A stretch of DNA of 20,317 bases from CAYVOV01 sp964453525 (GCA_964453525.1 CAYVOV010000031.1:1-20317); one strand, 5' to 3'; numbered from the stretch's first letter, positions 1 to 6,991 are shown. A program made the numbers and translations. The notes: generated by a model not told the origin, from the letters alone.

Positions 1-570
1 GTCTTTTTTTCTCTTCTTTTACCACTGACGGATTCCTCCAATCCCAACGATTATTAGAATAAAACCACCGATGCTGTATACTCGTTAATATAGTCCCAGC
101 TGTATTCCACGCATAGCTGTAGTCCCTTAGGCACCTGCACACAAGCCATGATACACAGACACTCGCTGGTGATTCCGATATCCGTAAAAATCCTTAGAAT
201 AGTAGGTACGCCTTCCAGAACAGTTCCATTTTCCAGATGGCTATCCTCACCTCCGGGTGCGGGCAAGGTCTTTAGTCTGATAACTGAACTGCCGCACTTC
301 CATATTCGTTATTTTTTACCTGTCTTTCATTCTTTACCACCAAGTTTCTTCTGTACCTGCGGTTACAGCTTTGAATTCGGTACCTGTGAAGCCCAAGAAG
401 TTATACATAAAATCCAAGTTCGTTAATACAGGGGTTGCATTGAACTACAAATCTGTGAAACATTTGCGATACTCTAGTTCCTAGGCTAACAATCAGTTCA
501 CTATACTCAAACAAGAAGGTATCAAAAATTGCTATTAGATGAAAATGTTAATAATTAAAAATAAAATAAA
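1..570. other. Gene-free stretch, possibly decayed coding DNA on the minus strand
   Basis: I see no convincing gene here. On the minus strand a ribosome-binding-like GGAGGTGAGG lies near 250. It is followed by a 70-codon open frame ending at 54, and by a second short frame in another phase that ends at 19 with a hydrophobic tail (FILIIVGIGGIRQW). The pattern could be a frameshifted remnant of a small membrane protein whose frames no longer join, but I recognise no family. The plus-strand open frame at 148-426 opposite it has no ribosome-binding site and looks like chance. Confidence 0.2.
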
Positions 571-581
571 AAAACAAACGC

Positions 582-613
582 ACACGTACAACGTATACGT
601 GTTATGTTATAAT
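582..613 (+). promoter_or_regulatory. Inverted repeat overlapping an extended -10 promoter
   Basis: ACACGTA (582-588) and TACGTGT (596-602) form a perfect 7-bp inverted repeat with a 7-bp spacer. Just after it comes TGTTATAAT, an extended -10 with TATAAT at 608-613. The left arm overlaps where a -35 would sit (585-590, CGTACA, a poor match). This geometry fits a promoter with an operator over the -35/spacer region. The only reading frame just downstream is a 23-codon frame starting at 626; the next recognised gene starts at 1049, which would give a leader of more than 400 bases. Confidence 0.4.
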
Positions 614-1048
614 ACAGAAAAAGTGATGTCAAGAAAAAGTTTAGTGACTGTAATTTATCTAATGTTCCATATATCAATCGTAAGCATTACAAAGTGAAAA
701 ATATAAAAGTTTACCTGTATATTTATCATTTATTATGTTATGCCCAGTACCTACATCTTCATTGTTAATTAAGTGCAGACTGGGGTGTTTCAAATAACCG
801 ATAGAGTTCAGGCATTGGATTTAAATCCGTGATTGTAGAAAATGTAATTTGAACAATTTATGCTGCAGAAGAGGTAAAGTTAGAAATGGAAAAGCGAATA
901 TAATAAGAGTAACACGTGGTTGAAAATTGTATATTATGAATAATCGAGGAAAATTAACATTCTATAAATATGAACTAGGAAAGGATGACGATTATTCCAC
1001 AACATTATGTTGTGCTAAAAAATAGATACTTCACTAAAGGAGACTATT
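614..1048. other. Long AT-rich leader or intergenic region before the alcohol dehydrogenase
   Basis: This stretch is AT-rich, and no open frame in it shows a recognisable product. A 23-codon frame begins at 626 (MSRKSLVTVIYLMFHISIVS...), with a basic start and hydrophobic middle but no clear ribosome-binding site. A TATAAA at 963-968 could be a -10 for the alcohol dehydrogenase gene, though no good -35 precedes it. The 17-bp palindrome at 998-1014 is listed separately. Confidence 0.35.
998..1014. promoter_or_regulatory. 17-bp perfect palindrome upstream of the alcohol dehydrogenase gene
   Basis: CACAACAT-T-ATGTTGTG has two perfect 8-bp arms around a single base. It ends 34 bases before the start codon at 1049 and 21 bases before the ribosome-binding site, so it could be a repressor operator or a short leader hairpin. 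A partial copy, CACAACATAATGTT, occurs at 9040-9053. Which regulator would bind is unknown. Confidence 0.5.
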
Positions 1049-2218
1049 ATGTTACCTACCAGGGAATTTATCATCCCGCAAAGAGTACTTATCGGCTCTG
1101 GCTCATCAGCACAAGTTGGTGGAGAATGCGTGAGACTAGGATTTAAGAAAGGATTGATTGTAACTGATCAGGTTATAGTTGGATTAGGTATACTTGATGG
1201 TATCAAAAAGGCATTGGGGCAAAATAACGTGCAATTTGTTGTATATAATGGTGTAGCAACTGAACCGACGATAGATCACATTGCAGAAGGGCTTAATATT
1301 TATAAAGAAAATAATTGCGATTTTGTAATGGCTGTCGGTGGAGGTAGTACTATCGATGCTGCTAAAGCTATATCGATAATGGCTGCTAATCCAGGTTCGG
1401 TTGAAGACTATGTAGGGCTAGATAAAGTCACTAGTAGGGGTATTCCCATCGTAGCAATTCCTACTACTGCTGGTACGGGCAGTGAAGCAACTGTATTCAC
1501 TATAATAACCAATACTAAGACCAACGTTAAAATGCTTATTGGGAGTCCGTTCGCTATGCCCAAGGTAGCCATTGTTGATCCCTTATTAACCATTCACTGC
1601 CCACGTGAATTGACCGCCGTAGTGGGAATTGACGCTCTTACGCATGCAATTGAAGCATATGTATCTATCAAGGCTCAACCAATGAGTGATATTTTTAGTC
1701 TTTCTGCTATTAAACTTATTTCAGGTAATTTAAGAGAGGCCTGGGCTGATGGAAGCAATGTTGAGGCAAGAGAAAGAACCATGTTAGGGTCGTTTCAGGC
1801 GGGCGTGGCATTTTGCAATTCATCAGTAGCTTTAGTCCATGGAATGTCCCGGCCAATTGGAGCTTATTTCCATGTGCCTCATGGCGCTTCAAATGCAGCT
1901 TTATTAAGTATAGTTACTGAGTTCAGTTTGTCCGGAAATCCAAGTAGATACGCACATATTGCTGAAACAATGGGTGAAGATATCACTGGTTTAACCGATT
2001 TAGCGGCAGCTGAATTAGCTGCTAAGGCAGTGAAAAGGCTGATAACGGATGTTGAAATACCTTCTTTACAGGAATTGGGGGTGGAGAAAGCACAATTGGA
2101 TAGACTAGCTATGAAAATGACCGAAGACGCTATTGCAAGTGGTAGTCCTGGGAATAACCCACGCCAAGCAACAAAGCAACAGATAATTGAGCTTTATGAA
2201 TTAGCTTACCAAGGTTAA
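1049..2218 (+). CDS. Iron-containing (group III) alcohol dehydrogenase
   Basis: This is a cytoplasmic NAD(P)-dependent dehydrogenase that interconverts an alcohol and an aldehyde or ketone; the substrate cannot be read from sequence. The 389-residue length is typical of the Fe-ADH family. The nucleotide-binding GGGSTIDAAK lies at residues 97-106 and the IPTTAGTGSE motif at 137-146. The four metal ligands are D195 and H199 in GIDALTHA, H264 in HGMSRP and H278 in HVPHGAS. The conserved NNPR near the C-terminus fits the DhaT/1,3-propanediol-type branch. The start is supported by AAAGGAG at 1036-1042, six bases upstream. It appears monocistronic: the next 280 bases hold a tRNA fragment and a regulatory site. 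It is clearly different from the second Fe-ADH at 5828, so it is not a recent duplicate. Confidence 0.93.
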   Translation: MLPTREFIIPQRVLIGSGSSAQVGGECVRLGFKKGLIVTDQVIVGLGILDGIKKALGQNNVQFVVYNGVATEPTIDHIAEGLNIYKENNCDFVMAVGGGSTIDAAKAISIMAANPGSVEDYVGLDKVTSRGIPIVAIPTTAGTGSEATVFTIITNTKTNVKMLIGSPFAMPKVAIVDPLLTIHCPRELTAVVGIDALTHAIEAYVSIKAQPMSDIFSLSAIKLISGNLREAWADGSNVEARERTMLGSFQAGVAFCNSSVALVHGMSRPIGAYFHVPHGASNAALLSIVTEFSLSGNPSRYAHIAETMGEDITGLTDLAAAELAAKAVKRLITDVEIPSLQELGVEKAQLDRLAMKMTEDAIASGSPGNNPRQATKQQIIELYELAYQG

Positions 2219-2262
2219 TTTAGAATGGGGATTCAGAAGATGAGTAAAACAGGCTCAAAAAA

Positions 2263-2317
2263 TGGTGGCAGCGGCGGGATTCGAACCTGCGACCAAGGGC
2301 TTATGAGTCCCCTCCTC
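2263..2317 (-). other. tRNA-Met(CAT) 3' fragment, probable attachment-site scar
   Basis: Read on the minus strand this is the 3' part of an elongator tRNA-Met. It has the anticodon loop with CAT (2303-2305), a variable loop, a TTCGAAT T-loop between GCAGG and CCCGC, the acceptor strand CGCTGCC, discriminator A and an encoded CCA (2263-2265). The matching 5' acceptor GGCAGCG and a D-arm are absent upstream, so the gene is truncated and not a functional tRNA. A 3' fragment starting around the anticodon stem is the usual footprint left when an integrase uses a tRNA gene as attachment site. The intact tRNA would be expected to the right, outside the window. Confidence 0.75.
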
Positions 2318-2330
2318 TGTCTCCGCAAGA

Positions 2331-2348
2331 CAAACATCGGGATGTTTG
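2331..2348. repeat. 18-bp palindrome next to the tRNA-Met fragment
   Basis: CAAACATC-GG-GATGTTTG has perfect 8-bp arms with a 2-bp centre. It begins 14 bases past the truncated tRNA-Met fragment, on the side where an integrated element would start. It may be a protein-binding site or a transposon or integrase recognition site. Nothing in the sequence fixes its role. Confidence 0.45.
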
Positions 2349-2405
2349 CCTAGTCATGCGTACAAGTATTCAATACTCTTTATCTTCTTAATAAATTCTC
2401 GGAAT

Positions 2406-2423
2406 ATGTGATACAAATCACAT
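2406..2423. promoter_or_regulatory. CRP/FNR-family binding site
   Basis: The sequence ATGTGAT-ACAA-ATCACAT contains a perfect TGTGA-N6-TCACA (2407-2422), the consensus recognised by CRP-type regulators. It is centred about 84 bases upstream of the DUF1059 start codon at 2499. Weak -10 candidates lie at 2447-2452, 2454-2459 and 2459-2464. These would put the site roughly 45 to 57 bases upstream of transcription start, in the range for activation. The cognate regulator is not in the window. Confidence 0.6.
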
Positions 2424-2498
2424 ACAGTTTTAGGTATCTATCCTGTTATTAGTTATTCTATATTTTTCTATCGTAATACTACTAATAGGAGATAAGGG

Positions 2499-2684
2499 AT
2501 GGCATTTACTTTGGCTTGCAAAGATTTCGGGGTAGACTGTTCTTATGTTGCCCGGGGTGAAACTGAAGAAGAAGTCTTGAAAGATGGTGCAAACCACGCA
2601 AAGGAAGTTCATGGTTACACGGATGAACAGGTTAATGACCCTAAATTCGTAGAAGAAGCTAAAAAATTGATTAGGACTGCATAA
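2499..2684 (+). CDS. DUF1059 domain small protein
   Basis: This 61-residue protein matches the DUF1059 family in length and pattern: it opens with a short strand and cysteine region (ACKDFGVDCSYVARG) and continues with a helical segment (EEEVLKDGANHAKEVHG). The two cysteines and the H-x-H-like 'NHAKEVHG' segment are conserved family features, but no biochemical role is established that I can name. AGGAG at 2487-2491 lies seven bases before the ATG. The gene is a single-gene unit, with a CRP-like site upstream and a strong terminator 25 bases downstream. That isolation suggests expression tuned on its own, possibly to redox or carbon status. Confidence 0.85.
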   Translation: MAFTLACKDFGVDCSYVARGETEEEVLKDGANHAKEVHGYTDEQVNDPKFVEEAKKLIRTA

Positions 2685-2709
2685 CCTTTTTTGTAGGCGA
2701 GAATATCAG

Positions 2710-2752
2710 AGATTAGGGCGTAAGATTAGAATATTCTACGCCCTAATCTTTT
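2710..2752 (+). terminator. Rho-independent terminator after DUF1059
   Basis: The arms at 2710-2722 and 2737-2749 are a perfect 13-bp inverted repeat (AGATTAGGGCGTA / TACGCCCTAATCT). They enclose a 14-base loop and are followed by a short T run. The hairpin begins 26 bases after the DUF1059 stop. The T tract is short (four Ts counting the stem end), but the stem is long and GC-containing. It is nearly symmetric, so it may also act on the other strand. Confidence 0.8.
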
Positions 2753-3015
2753 GTAGGGGGTATGATCTGTCCCTAAAAATATTTCCACTTCTTACATTAT
2801 AAAAATGAGCTAAAAGTTCACTGACTTGATACTCTAGGTTATTCTCAGATTGTCCCTTAAGGGTTATCATCGAAGAGCACATTGGTACATCGTTACTGTA
2901 CTTTAGGTTAGGCAGTGGCTTTGGATTTTAAGTTGTGGTCTGCTCTTTAAAATACTATCAGACAAGACAGATCGTCTTCTATAAATATTATCTAATTTAA
3001 TCACTAAGGTCTGGA
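2753..3015. other. Intergenic region with small inverted repeats and a possible IS3 end
   Basis: There is no gene here. From 2763 rightward, TGATCTGTCCCTAAAAA resembles the left terminal repeat of the IS3-type remnant at 16020 (TAACCTGCCCCCAAAAA). The differences are all transitions, so this may be a decayed IS end, but no transposase sequence follows. CCCTTAAGGG at 2854-2863 is a perfect 10-bp palindrome. AAGAC/GTCTT (2964-2968, 2974-2978) is a 5-bp inverted repeat upstream of the receiver gene and could be an operator. I see no strong promoter. Confidence 0.3.
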
Positions 3016-3028
3016 AGAGGAGGTTAGG

Positions 3029-3454
3029 ATGAGCGAGAAAATTCGTATCTTAATAGTTGATGACCATAATGAAGTTCGCCAATCATTACGGAACCTATTG
3101 ATTCAAGAAGAGGATATGGAAATCGTTGGAGAAGGTGCAATTGGTAAAGAAGCTATAATCAATGCAGCAGTGTATTCCCCTGACATTATTCTTAGTGATG
3201 TAAAGATGCCCATGGCTAATGGACCGGAATCTACCGATATTTTGATGGAGAGTAGTATATCTTGTAAGGTAATTTTGCTTACCAGGTACGAGGTGTATCT
3301 AGATGAGGACGAAAAAATTGGTGTGCGATGCCACCACCTAGAAAGAATTGATATTCATGACTTTAGTGAAATCATTAAAAGTATTTACCAAGGGGAAATA
3401 GTCATCGACGAAAGAGTTAGGTCCAAAGGTAAAACGGAATTAGTTCCTGTTTAG
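3029..3454 (+). CDS. Single-domain response regulator (receiver domain only), atypical
   Basis: This 141-residue protein is one CheY-like receiver domain of the NarL/LuxR flavour without any DNA-binding output domain. The acidic pair is D11-D12 (VDDHNE), the phosphoacceptor is D57 (ILSDVKMP) and the signalling threonine is T85 (LLTRYE). The conserved lysine expected near residue 105, in place of the usual 'LLK', is replaced: the sequence reads HHLERID with E105. Loss of that lysine usually impairs phosphorylation-driven switching, so this may be a degenerate or phosphorylation-independent receiver. AGGAGG at 3018-3023 lies five bases before the ATG. No histidine kinase is adjacent, making it an orphan. 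A truncated NarL-type regulator that lost its HTH domain is an alternative, but I see no HTH remnant after the stop. Confidence 0.85.
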   Translation: MSEKIRILIVDDHNEVRQSLRNLLIQEEDMEIVGEGAIGKEAIINAAVYSPDIILSDVKMPMANGPESTDILMESSISCKVILLTRYEVYLDEDEKIGVRCHHLERIDIHDFSEIIKSIYQGEIVIDERVRSKGKTELVPV

Positions 3455-3543
3455 ATTTAGAGAGACCGCAAAATCTTTGTATAATACAAAAACTCATTCT
3501 GTCACCATTTAAACAGTTGTCCAGATTGTTTCGTCGTGATAAC

Positions 3544-3576
3544 AATATCGGATATTTTGCTGCCCTGATATTTTTT
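3544..3576 (+). terminator. Probable rho-independent terminator after the receiver gene
   Basis: AATATCGG (3544-3551) pairs with CTGATATT (3565-3572) including one G-U pair. The loop is 13 bases and the stem is followed by TTTT. It sits 90 bases after the receiver stop codon. The stem is AT-rich, so strength is doubtful. Confidence 0.4.
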
Positions 3577-3658
3577 GTGCAACCCACAGATTGTTTATGC
3601 TCTTTTGTTCATTTGCCAGGTTCATAGATTCGGCGGGAGTAATGAGGGTTAATAAATA

Positions 3659-4093
3659 ATGCCTATAATTGGAGAGGCGATTACAGTTCTTTCACCTGTG
3701 GAGAAAGTCTTCAAATATCTCAGCGACCCGAATAACCTGCCTGAGTTCTGGTCGAGCCTGGTAAAGGTAACAAATGTCCAAACCTTACCTGATGGTGGAT
3801 ACAAAGCCCATTATACATACAAGATGGTAGGGAGAGTATTTAAAGGTACAGGTGAATATAGCGAAATAGCTCCGAATAAGTCGTTTGTTATTAAGACTAA
3901 AGGTGGAATAAGGAGTACTATGACATGGGCATTTCGTACTCGAGATAACAGAACGAGAGTGACCTTAACCGTTGACTATAAAATACCAATCCCCTTATTA
4001 GGTAAAATAGCTGAAGCCATAATTGTAAAAATGAACGAGCAAGAACTCCACTTGATGATGTCAAACCTTCGAGCCAGATTCTTAATAGCTTAA
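3659..4093 (+). CDS. SRPBCC/START-like lipid-binding family protein (CoxG/polyketide-cyclase type)
   Basis: This 144-residue protein has the layout of the SRPBCC helix-grip fold. A first strand (GEAITVLSP) is followed by the family's V-x-x-V-F-x-x-L-S-D-P-x-x-L-P-x-F-W helix region at about residues 14-31. Alternating strands follow (GTGEYSEIAPNKSF, STMTWAFRT, TRVTLTVDYK), then a long C-terminal helix (MNEQELHLMMSNLRARF). Such proteins bind small hydrophobic ligands in a cavity. The ligand here cannot be inferred, and no catalytic residue set is evident. No signal peptide is present, so it is cytoplasmic. GAGGG at 3644-3648 precedes the ATG by ten bases. It stands alone between the receiver gene and the lipase-like gene. 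Confidence 0.8.
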   Translation: MPIIGEAITVLSPVEKVFKYLSDPNNLPEFWSSLVKVTNVQTLPDGGYKAHYTYKMVGRVFKGTGEYSEIAPNKSFVIKTKGGIRSTMTWAFRTRDNRTRVTLTVDYKIPIPLLGKIAEAIIVKMNEQELHLMMSNLRARFLIA

Positions 4094-4414
4094 TCTTCAC
4101 AATAATAGTAATAGTACCGTTTAAGAAATAGCCCTTATGCTAATTGTTGCTTATGGCCTATGTTTAGCTTCAAAATATTGTGGGCGGTACCGCACGATAG
4201 GTAGAACTTTTCAATTGCTTTTTAGTTTACAGCTTAGCGTTTAATTTAGAACGTATACTAAGATTACCCTGCTAATCAATCTCCCCTGACGATTCAGACA
4301 ATCATTCGTTACTACTTTTAGAAAGCTCGAGGGAAGTGAATCTCATAAAAAACTTCGATGTTCTTGGCCATAAAACATACGTGAAGTATAAATTGAGACA
4401 TATTATGAGCTTTC
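4094..4414. other. Intergenic region before the lipase-like gene
   Basis: No gene is supported here. The open frame could be extended upstream to 4336, but the strong ribosome-binding site at 4415-4421 fixes the start at 4426. A perfect 10-bp palindrome GCGGTACCGC lies at 4184-4193, inside the slightly longer GTGGGCGGTACCGCAC. I see no clear promoter or terminator. Confidence 0.4.
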
Positions 4415-4425
4415 AAGGAGGGAAA

Positions 4426-5229
4426 ATGTTTGAAATGAAATATTCGATAAATAGATTTGTCATACTGGGTATTATATCGATTCTTATTGTATGTAGTGCA
4501 TTTATCGGTGCTGGTACAGTTTTCGGAAAGCCAGCAGAAAAACAGACTTCCGATCAGCAACTGAAATCAGGACCATGGTTACTAGAATACGGCCTGGGAG
4601 GAAGTGCCAGTGAATGGGATTATGCTTTTGATCTTTTAGTAAGCAAGGGTATAGATCCGGATGACATTTTTATACCGGATACAATACCACCAGTTGGTCT
4701 GCAAATAATAAGATCATTGAGACTGGCCGAGTATATTAACGATAATAACCTTGAAGACGTCAGAATAATAGGTCATAGTCAAGGTGGTATTGATGCTGCA
4801 TATATGACAGAACTTGGCTATCTTCTAGACAATAACATAGCAATACCAGATTATCTGGAGATATCAGAAGATGGCATTCTCGCAAGCCAAAAACAGGAAT
4901 TCATCAACGCCTACAAGAAAGTAAAAGGGATCTATACTCTTCATTCTGCGTTTATGCGTAGCTCTATATGCTATTGTCACGTCGCTGATCTGATCGAAGA
5001 GTTTGTTAATTATGGGTCTGGAAGAGATAATAACGAGTGCTGCAAGCCGCCATATGAGCATAGTTTATGTTGGTTTGTAAGAAATCCCGACGATGGACTG
5101 CTTTGGATAGAGAACCTTTTCTTATATAGTAATGACAAGATAATACACAAAGACTGGAGAGATAGAGGTATCTGTCACTCCGAGGCAAGATTAGTTCCGG
5201 ATTATTTCTTGGACATAATCTATGAGTAG
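4426..5229 (+). CDS. Exported alpha/beta-hydrolase, triacylglycerol-lipase-like
   Basis: This is a probable secreted or membrane-anchored esterase/lipase of 267 residues. An N-terminal signal or anchor (FVILGIISILIVCSAFIG) spans about residues 11-28. The nucleophile elbow GHSQGG (116-121) gives catalytic S118. An oxyanion-hole-like YGLGGS lies at 55-60. D237 (SNDKII) and H251 (CHSEARLV) are the best candidates for the rest of the triad. The presumed mature part has six cysteines (C182, C184, C205, C206, C215, C250), consistent with disulfides outside the cytoplasm. The LIVC segment is not a proper lipobox because valine precedes the cysteine. AAGGAGG at 4415-4421 lies four bases before the chosen ATG; upstream in-frame starts lack such a site. 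Substrate is unknown; a PGAP1-like or DUF676-like hydrolase is possible. Confidence 0.78.
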   Translation: MFEMKYSINRFVILGIISILIVCSAFIGAGTVFGKPAEKQTSDQQLKSGPWLLEYGLGGSASEWDYAFDLLVSKGIDPDDIFIPDTIPPVGLQIIRSLRLAEYINDNNLEDVRIIGHSQGGIDAAYMTELGYLLDNNIAIPDYLEISEDGILASQKQEFINAYKKVKGIYTLHSAFMRSSICYCHVADLIEEFVNYGSGRDNNECCKPPYEHSLCWFVRNPDDGLLWIENLFLYSNDKIIHKDWRDRGICHSEARLVPDYFLDIIYE

Positions 5230-5341
5230 CCTTTGGCTTTATAGTAAGTAAAGTAGCAGAGATGTGGCTATATAATGGCTGTGGAAGCTTTCGTTCGAAA
5301 ACGTTGAACACTACGTCAGAATGTATAACCGGTCTGGTATA

Positions 5342-5370
5342 TTGACATTTCGTATCAATTTGTTTATCTT
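5342..5370 (+). promoter_or_regulatory. Sigma70-type promoter of the SCP2-ADH-AOR operon
   Basis: A perfect TTGACA (-35, 5342-5347), a 17-base spacer and TATCTT (-10, 5365-5370, four of six) lie just upstream of the SCP2-like gene at 5399. Transcription would start near 5377. The arms ATTGA (5341-5345) and TCAAT (5355-5359) overlap the -35 and form a short inverted repeat that might serve a regulator. Confidence 0.6.
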
Positions 5371-5398
5371 CAACGATAGGAAATGAAAGGGAATTAAG

Positions 5399-5809
5399 AT
5401 GGATATCAAATTTTTATCGGAAGAGTGGATAAAAGCTCTAATGCAGGAGATTAATAACAGTCAAGCCTACAGGGAAGCTGCCAAGGACTGGGAAGGTGAT
5501 TTCTATTTCATACTTGAGCCGGAGGGCAATATTAAAGAAAAGGTTATCTATTACATGGACCTGTGGCACGGCGAATGCCGTTCCGCTTGTGTTGTTACCG
5601 ATGAGAAAGAGAAAAGCCCGGCTTTTAGAATCTCAGCACCAATAAGCAAATGGCGTCGGGTCATTGAAAAAAAGCTGGACCCAATTCAAGGTATGGTAAC
5701 TAGACAGCTTAAACTCCAGGGGAATTTGATGAAAATAATGAAAGCTCCAAAGGCGGCTATGGAGCTGGTAAACTGCTGCACCCTCGTCCCGACAGAATTT
5801 CCAGTGTAA
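5399..5809 (+). CDS. SCP2 sterol-binding-domain-like protein
   Basis: This 136-residue cytoplasmic protein resembles small stand-alone SCP-2 proteins. It has an N-terminal helix (SEEWIKALMQEINNSQAYREAAKDW), a strand pair (GDFYFILEPEGN, EKVIYYMDLWHG), further strands and a C-terminal segment where the family signature is clearest (QGMVTRQLKLQGNLMKIMKA, then PKAAMELV). SCP-2 folds carry hydrophobic ligands such as acyl chains or sterols. In anaerobes such genes recur beside aldehyde oxidoreductases, as here, although the ligand is not known. AAAGGG at 5386-5391 lies seven bases before the ATG. The gene is first in the operon, and the gap to the alcohol dehydrogenase is only 18 bases. It may present or bind a hydrophobic alcohol or aldehyde for the two enzymes; that is inference. 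Confidence 0.75.
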   Translation: MDIKFLSEEWIKALMQEINNSQAYREAAKDWEGDFYFILEPEGNIKEKVIYYMDLWHGECRSACVVTDEKEKSPAFRISAPISKWRRVIEKKLDPIQGMVTRQLKLQGNLMKIMKAPKAAMELVNCCTLVPTEFPV

Positions 5810-5827
5810 ATAAGCAGGAGGGATAAG

Positions 5828-6991
5828 ATGTGGTATTTCATCAGTCCTGAAATCGTCTACGGGGAGGACGCCTTATCGCGTCTGGATGAGCTTGAGGGAA
5901 GACGGGCGTTAATAGTTACAGATAAACGGATTGTAAGCATCGGCTTTTCCGATAAGGTAAAGGAACATCTGTCTCAAGCCGGAATAGCATATGAAATATA
6001 TGACGAGGTAGAGCCAGATCCGTCTATTGAAACCGTCAAAAGAGGGGCAGAAGCAGCCGTAATCTACAAACCGGACTGGATTGTGGGGTTAGGGGGTGGT
6101 TCGGTCATTGATGCCGCCAAGGCAATATGGGTCCTGTATGAAAGACCGGACATTGAACCGGCAGAGATTAATCCTTTTATTCCTTTGGGGCTACGCCAAA
6201 AGGCGAGACTGATTGCTATTCCGACCACTTCCGGCACCGGCTCGGACAGCACCTGGGGAATAGTCCTTACTGATACATCTGAAAAGAGGAAGCTGGCGTT
6301 GGGTTGTCGCGAAGCCCATGCCGATATTGCTATTATCGACCCTGTGTTTGTTATCGGACTGCCCCCACAACTCACTGCTGATACAGGTATGGATGTCCTG
6401 ACTCATGCCGTGGAAGGTTTTACCAGCAGCTGGAAAAACGATTTCTGCGACGGTCTGTGTCTTAAAGCTATCCAGCTGGTTTTTCAATACCTTCAGCGGG
6501 CATATCACAACGAACAGGATGAAGAAGCCAGAGAAAAGATGCATAATGCCGCTTCCATAGCCGGACTGGGCTTCGGTAACTCCATGGCCGGTTTAGCACA
6601 TAGCCTGGGGCATTCACTGGGGGCTGAATTCCACATACCTCACGGTAAGGCTGTAGGATTATTCCTGCCCTACACGATAGAGTATACCGCTAATATTGCT
6701 GCCAGTTATTATGATGAAATCACCCATTTACTGAGACTGGAACAAACAGGAATTGAGAATGCGGCATTTAGCCTGGCTCGGGCAATCCAGCAATTAACGC
6801 AGGATATCGACCAGCCCCTGACCATCAAAGACCTGGGTATTTCCGGTAAAGATTTTAGAAACTCCCTGGCGAAACTGGTATCCAATGCTGATATGGATAC
6901 ACAAACAGTTACATCAGCTCGTGTTCCATCTACAGGAGAGTTTGAGCAACTTTTCCTTTATGCCTATGAAGGGAAATCCGTTGACTTCTAA
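5828..6991 (+). CDS. Iron-containing alcohol dehydrogenase (operon with AOR)
   Basis: A 387-residue group III (Fe-type) alcohol dehydrogenase that interconverts an alcohol and aldehyde with NAD(P)H in the cytoplasm. It carries GGGSVIDAAK at residues 89-98 and IPTTSGTGSD at 131-140. The metal ligands are D189 and H193 (DVLTHAVEG), H258 (in HSLGHSLG) and H272 (HIPHGKA). The extra H262 and the HSLGHSLG motif follow the usual family consensus, unlike the diverged HGMSRPIG of the enzyme at 1049. AGGAGGG at 5816-5822 is five bases from the ATG. It lies 18 bases after the SCP2-like gene and 58 bases before the aldehyde oxidoreductase, so the three are very likely cotranscribed. The aldehyde is the natural shared intermediate with the next gene. 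The physiological substrate is unknown. Confidence 0.93.
   Translation: MWYFISPEIVYGEDALSRLDELEGRRALIVTDKRIVSIGFSDKVKEHLSQAGIAYEIYDEVEPDPSIETVKRGAEAAVIYKPDWIVGLGGGSVIDAAKAIWVLYERPDIEPAEINPFIPLGLRQKARLIAIPTTSGTGSDSTWGIVLTDTSEKRKLALGCREAHADIAIIDPVFVIGLPPQLTADTGMDVLTHAVEGFTSSWKNDFCDGLCLKAIQLVFQYLQRAYHNEQDEEAREKMHNAASIAGLGFGNSMAGLAHSLGHSLGAEFHIPHGKAVGLFLPYTIEYTANIAASYYDEITHLLRLEQTGIENAAFSLARAIQQLTQDIDQPLTIKDLGISGKDFRNSLAKLVSNADMDTQTVTSARVPSTGEFEQLFLYAYEGKSVDF

Noticed and set aside
148..426. 92-codon plus-strand open frame
   Set aside because: No ribosome-binding site and composition like a reverse-strand shadow of an AT-rich stretch; no family recognised.
2263..2340. A complete tRNA-Met gene
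   Set aside because: There is no D-arm or 5' acceptor strand pairing with CGCTGCC upstream; only the 3' part matches.
4336..4425. Longer start for the lipase-like protein
   Set aside because: The extra 30 residues lack a ribosome-binding site and would bury the signal segment; AAGGAGG at 4415-4421 supports 4426.
4426..4500. Lipoprotein signal in the lipase-like protein
   Set aside because: The LIVC sequence has valine before cysteine, where a lipobox needs a small residue.
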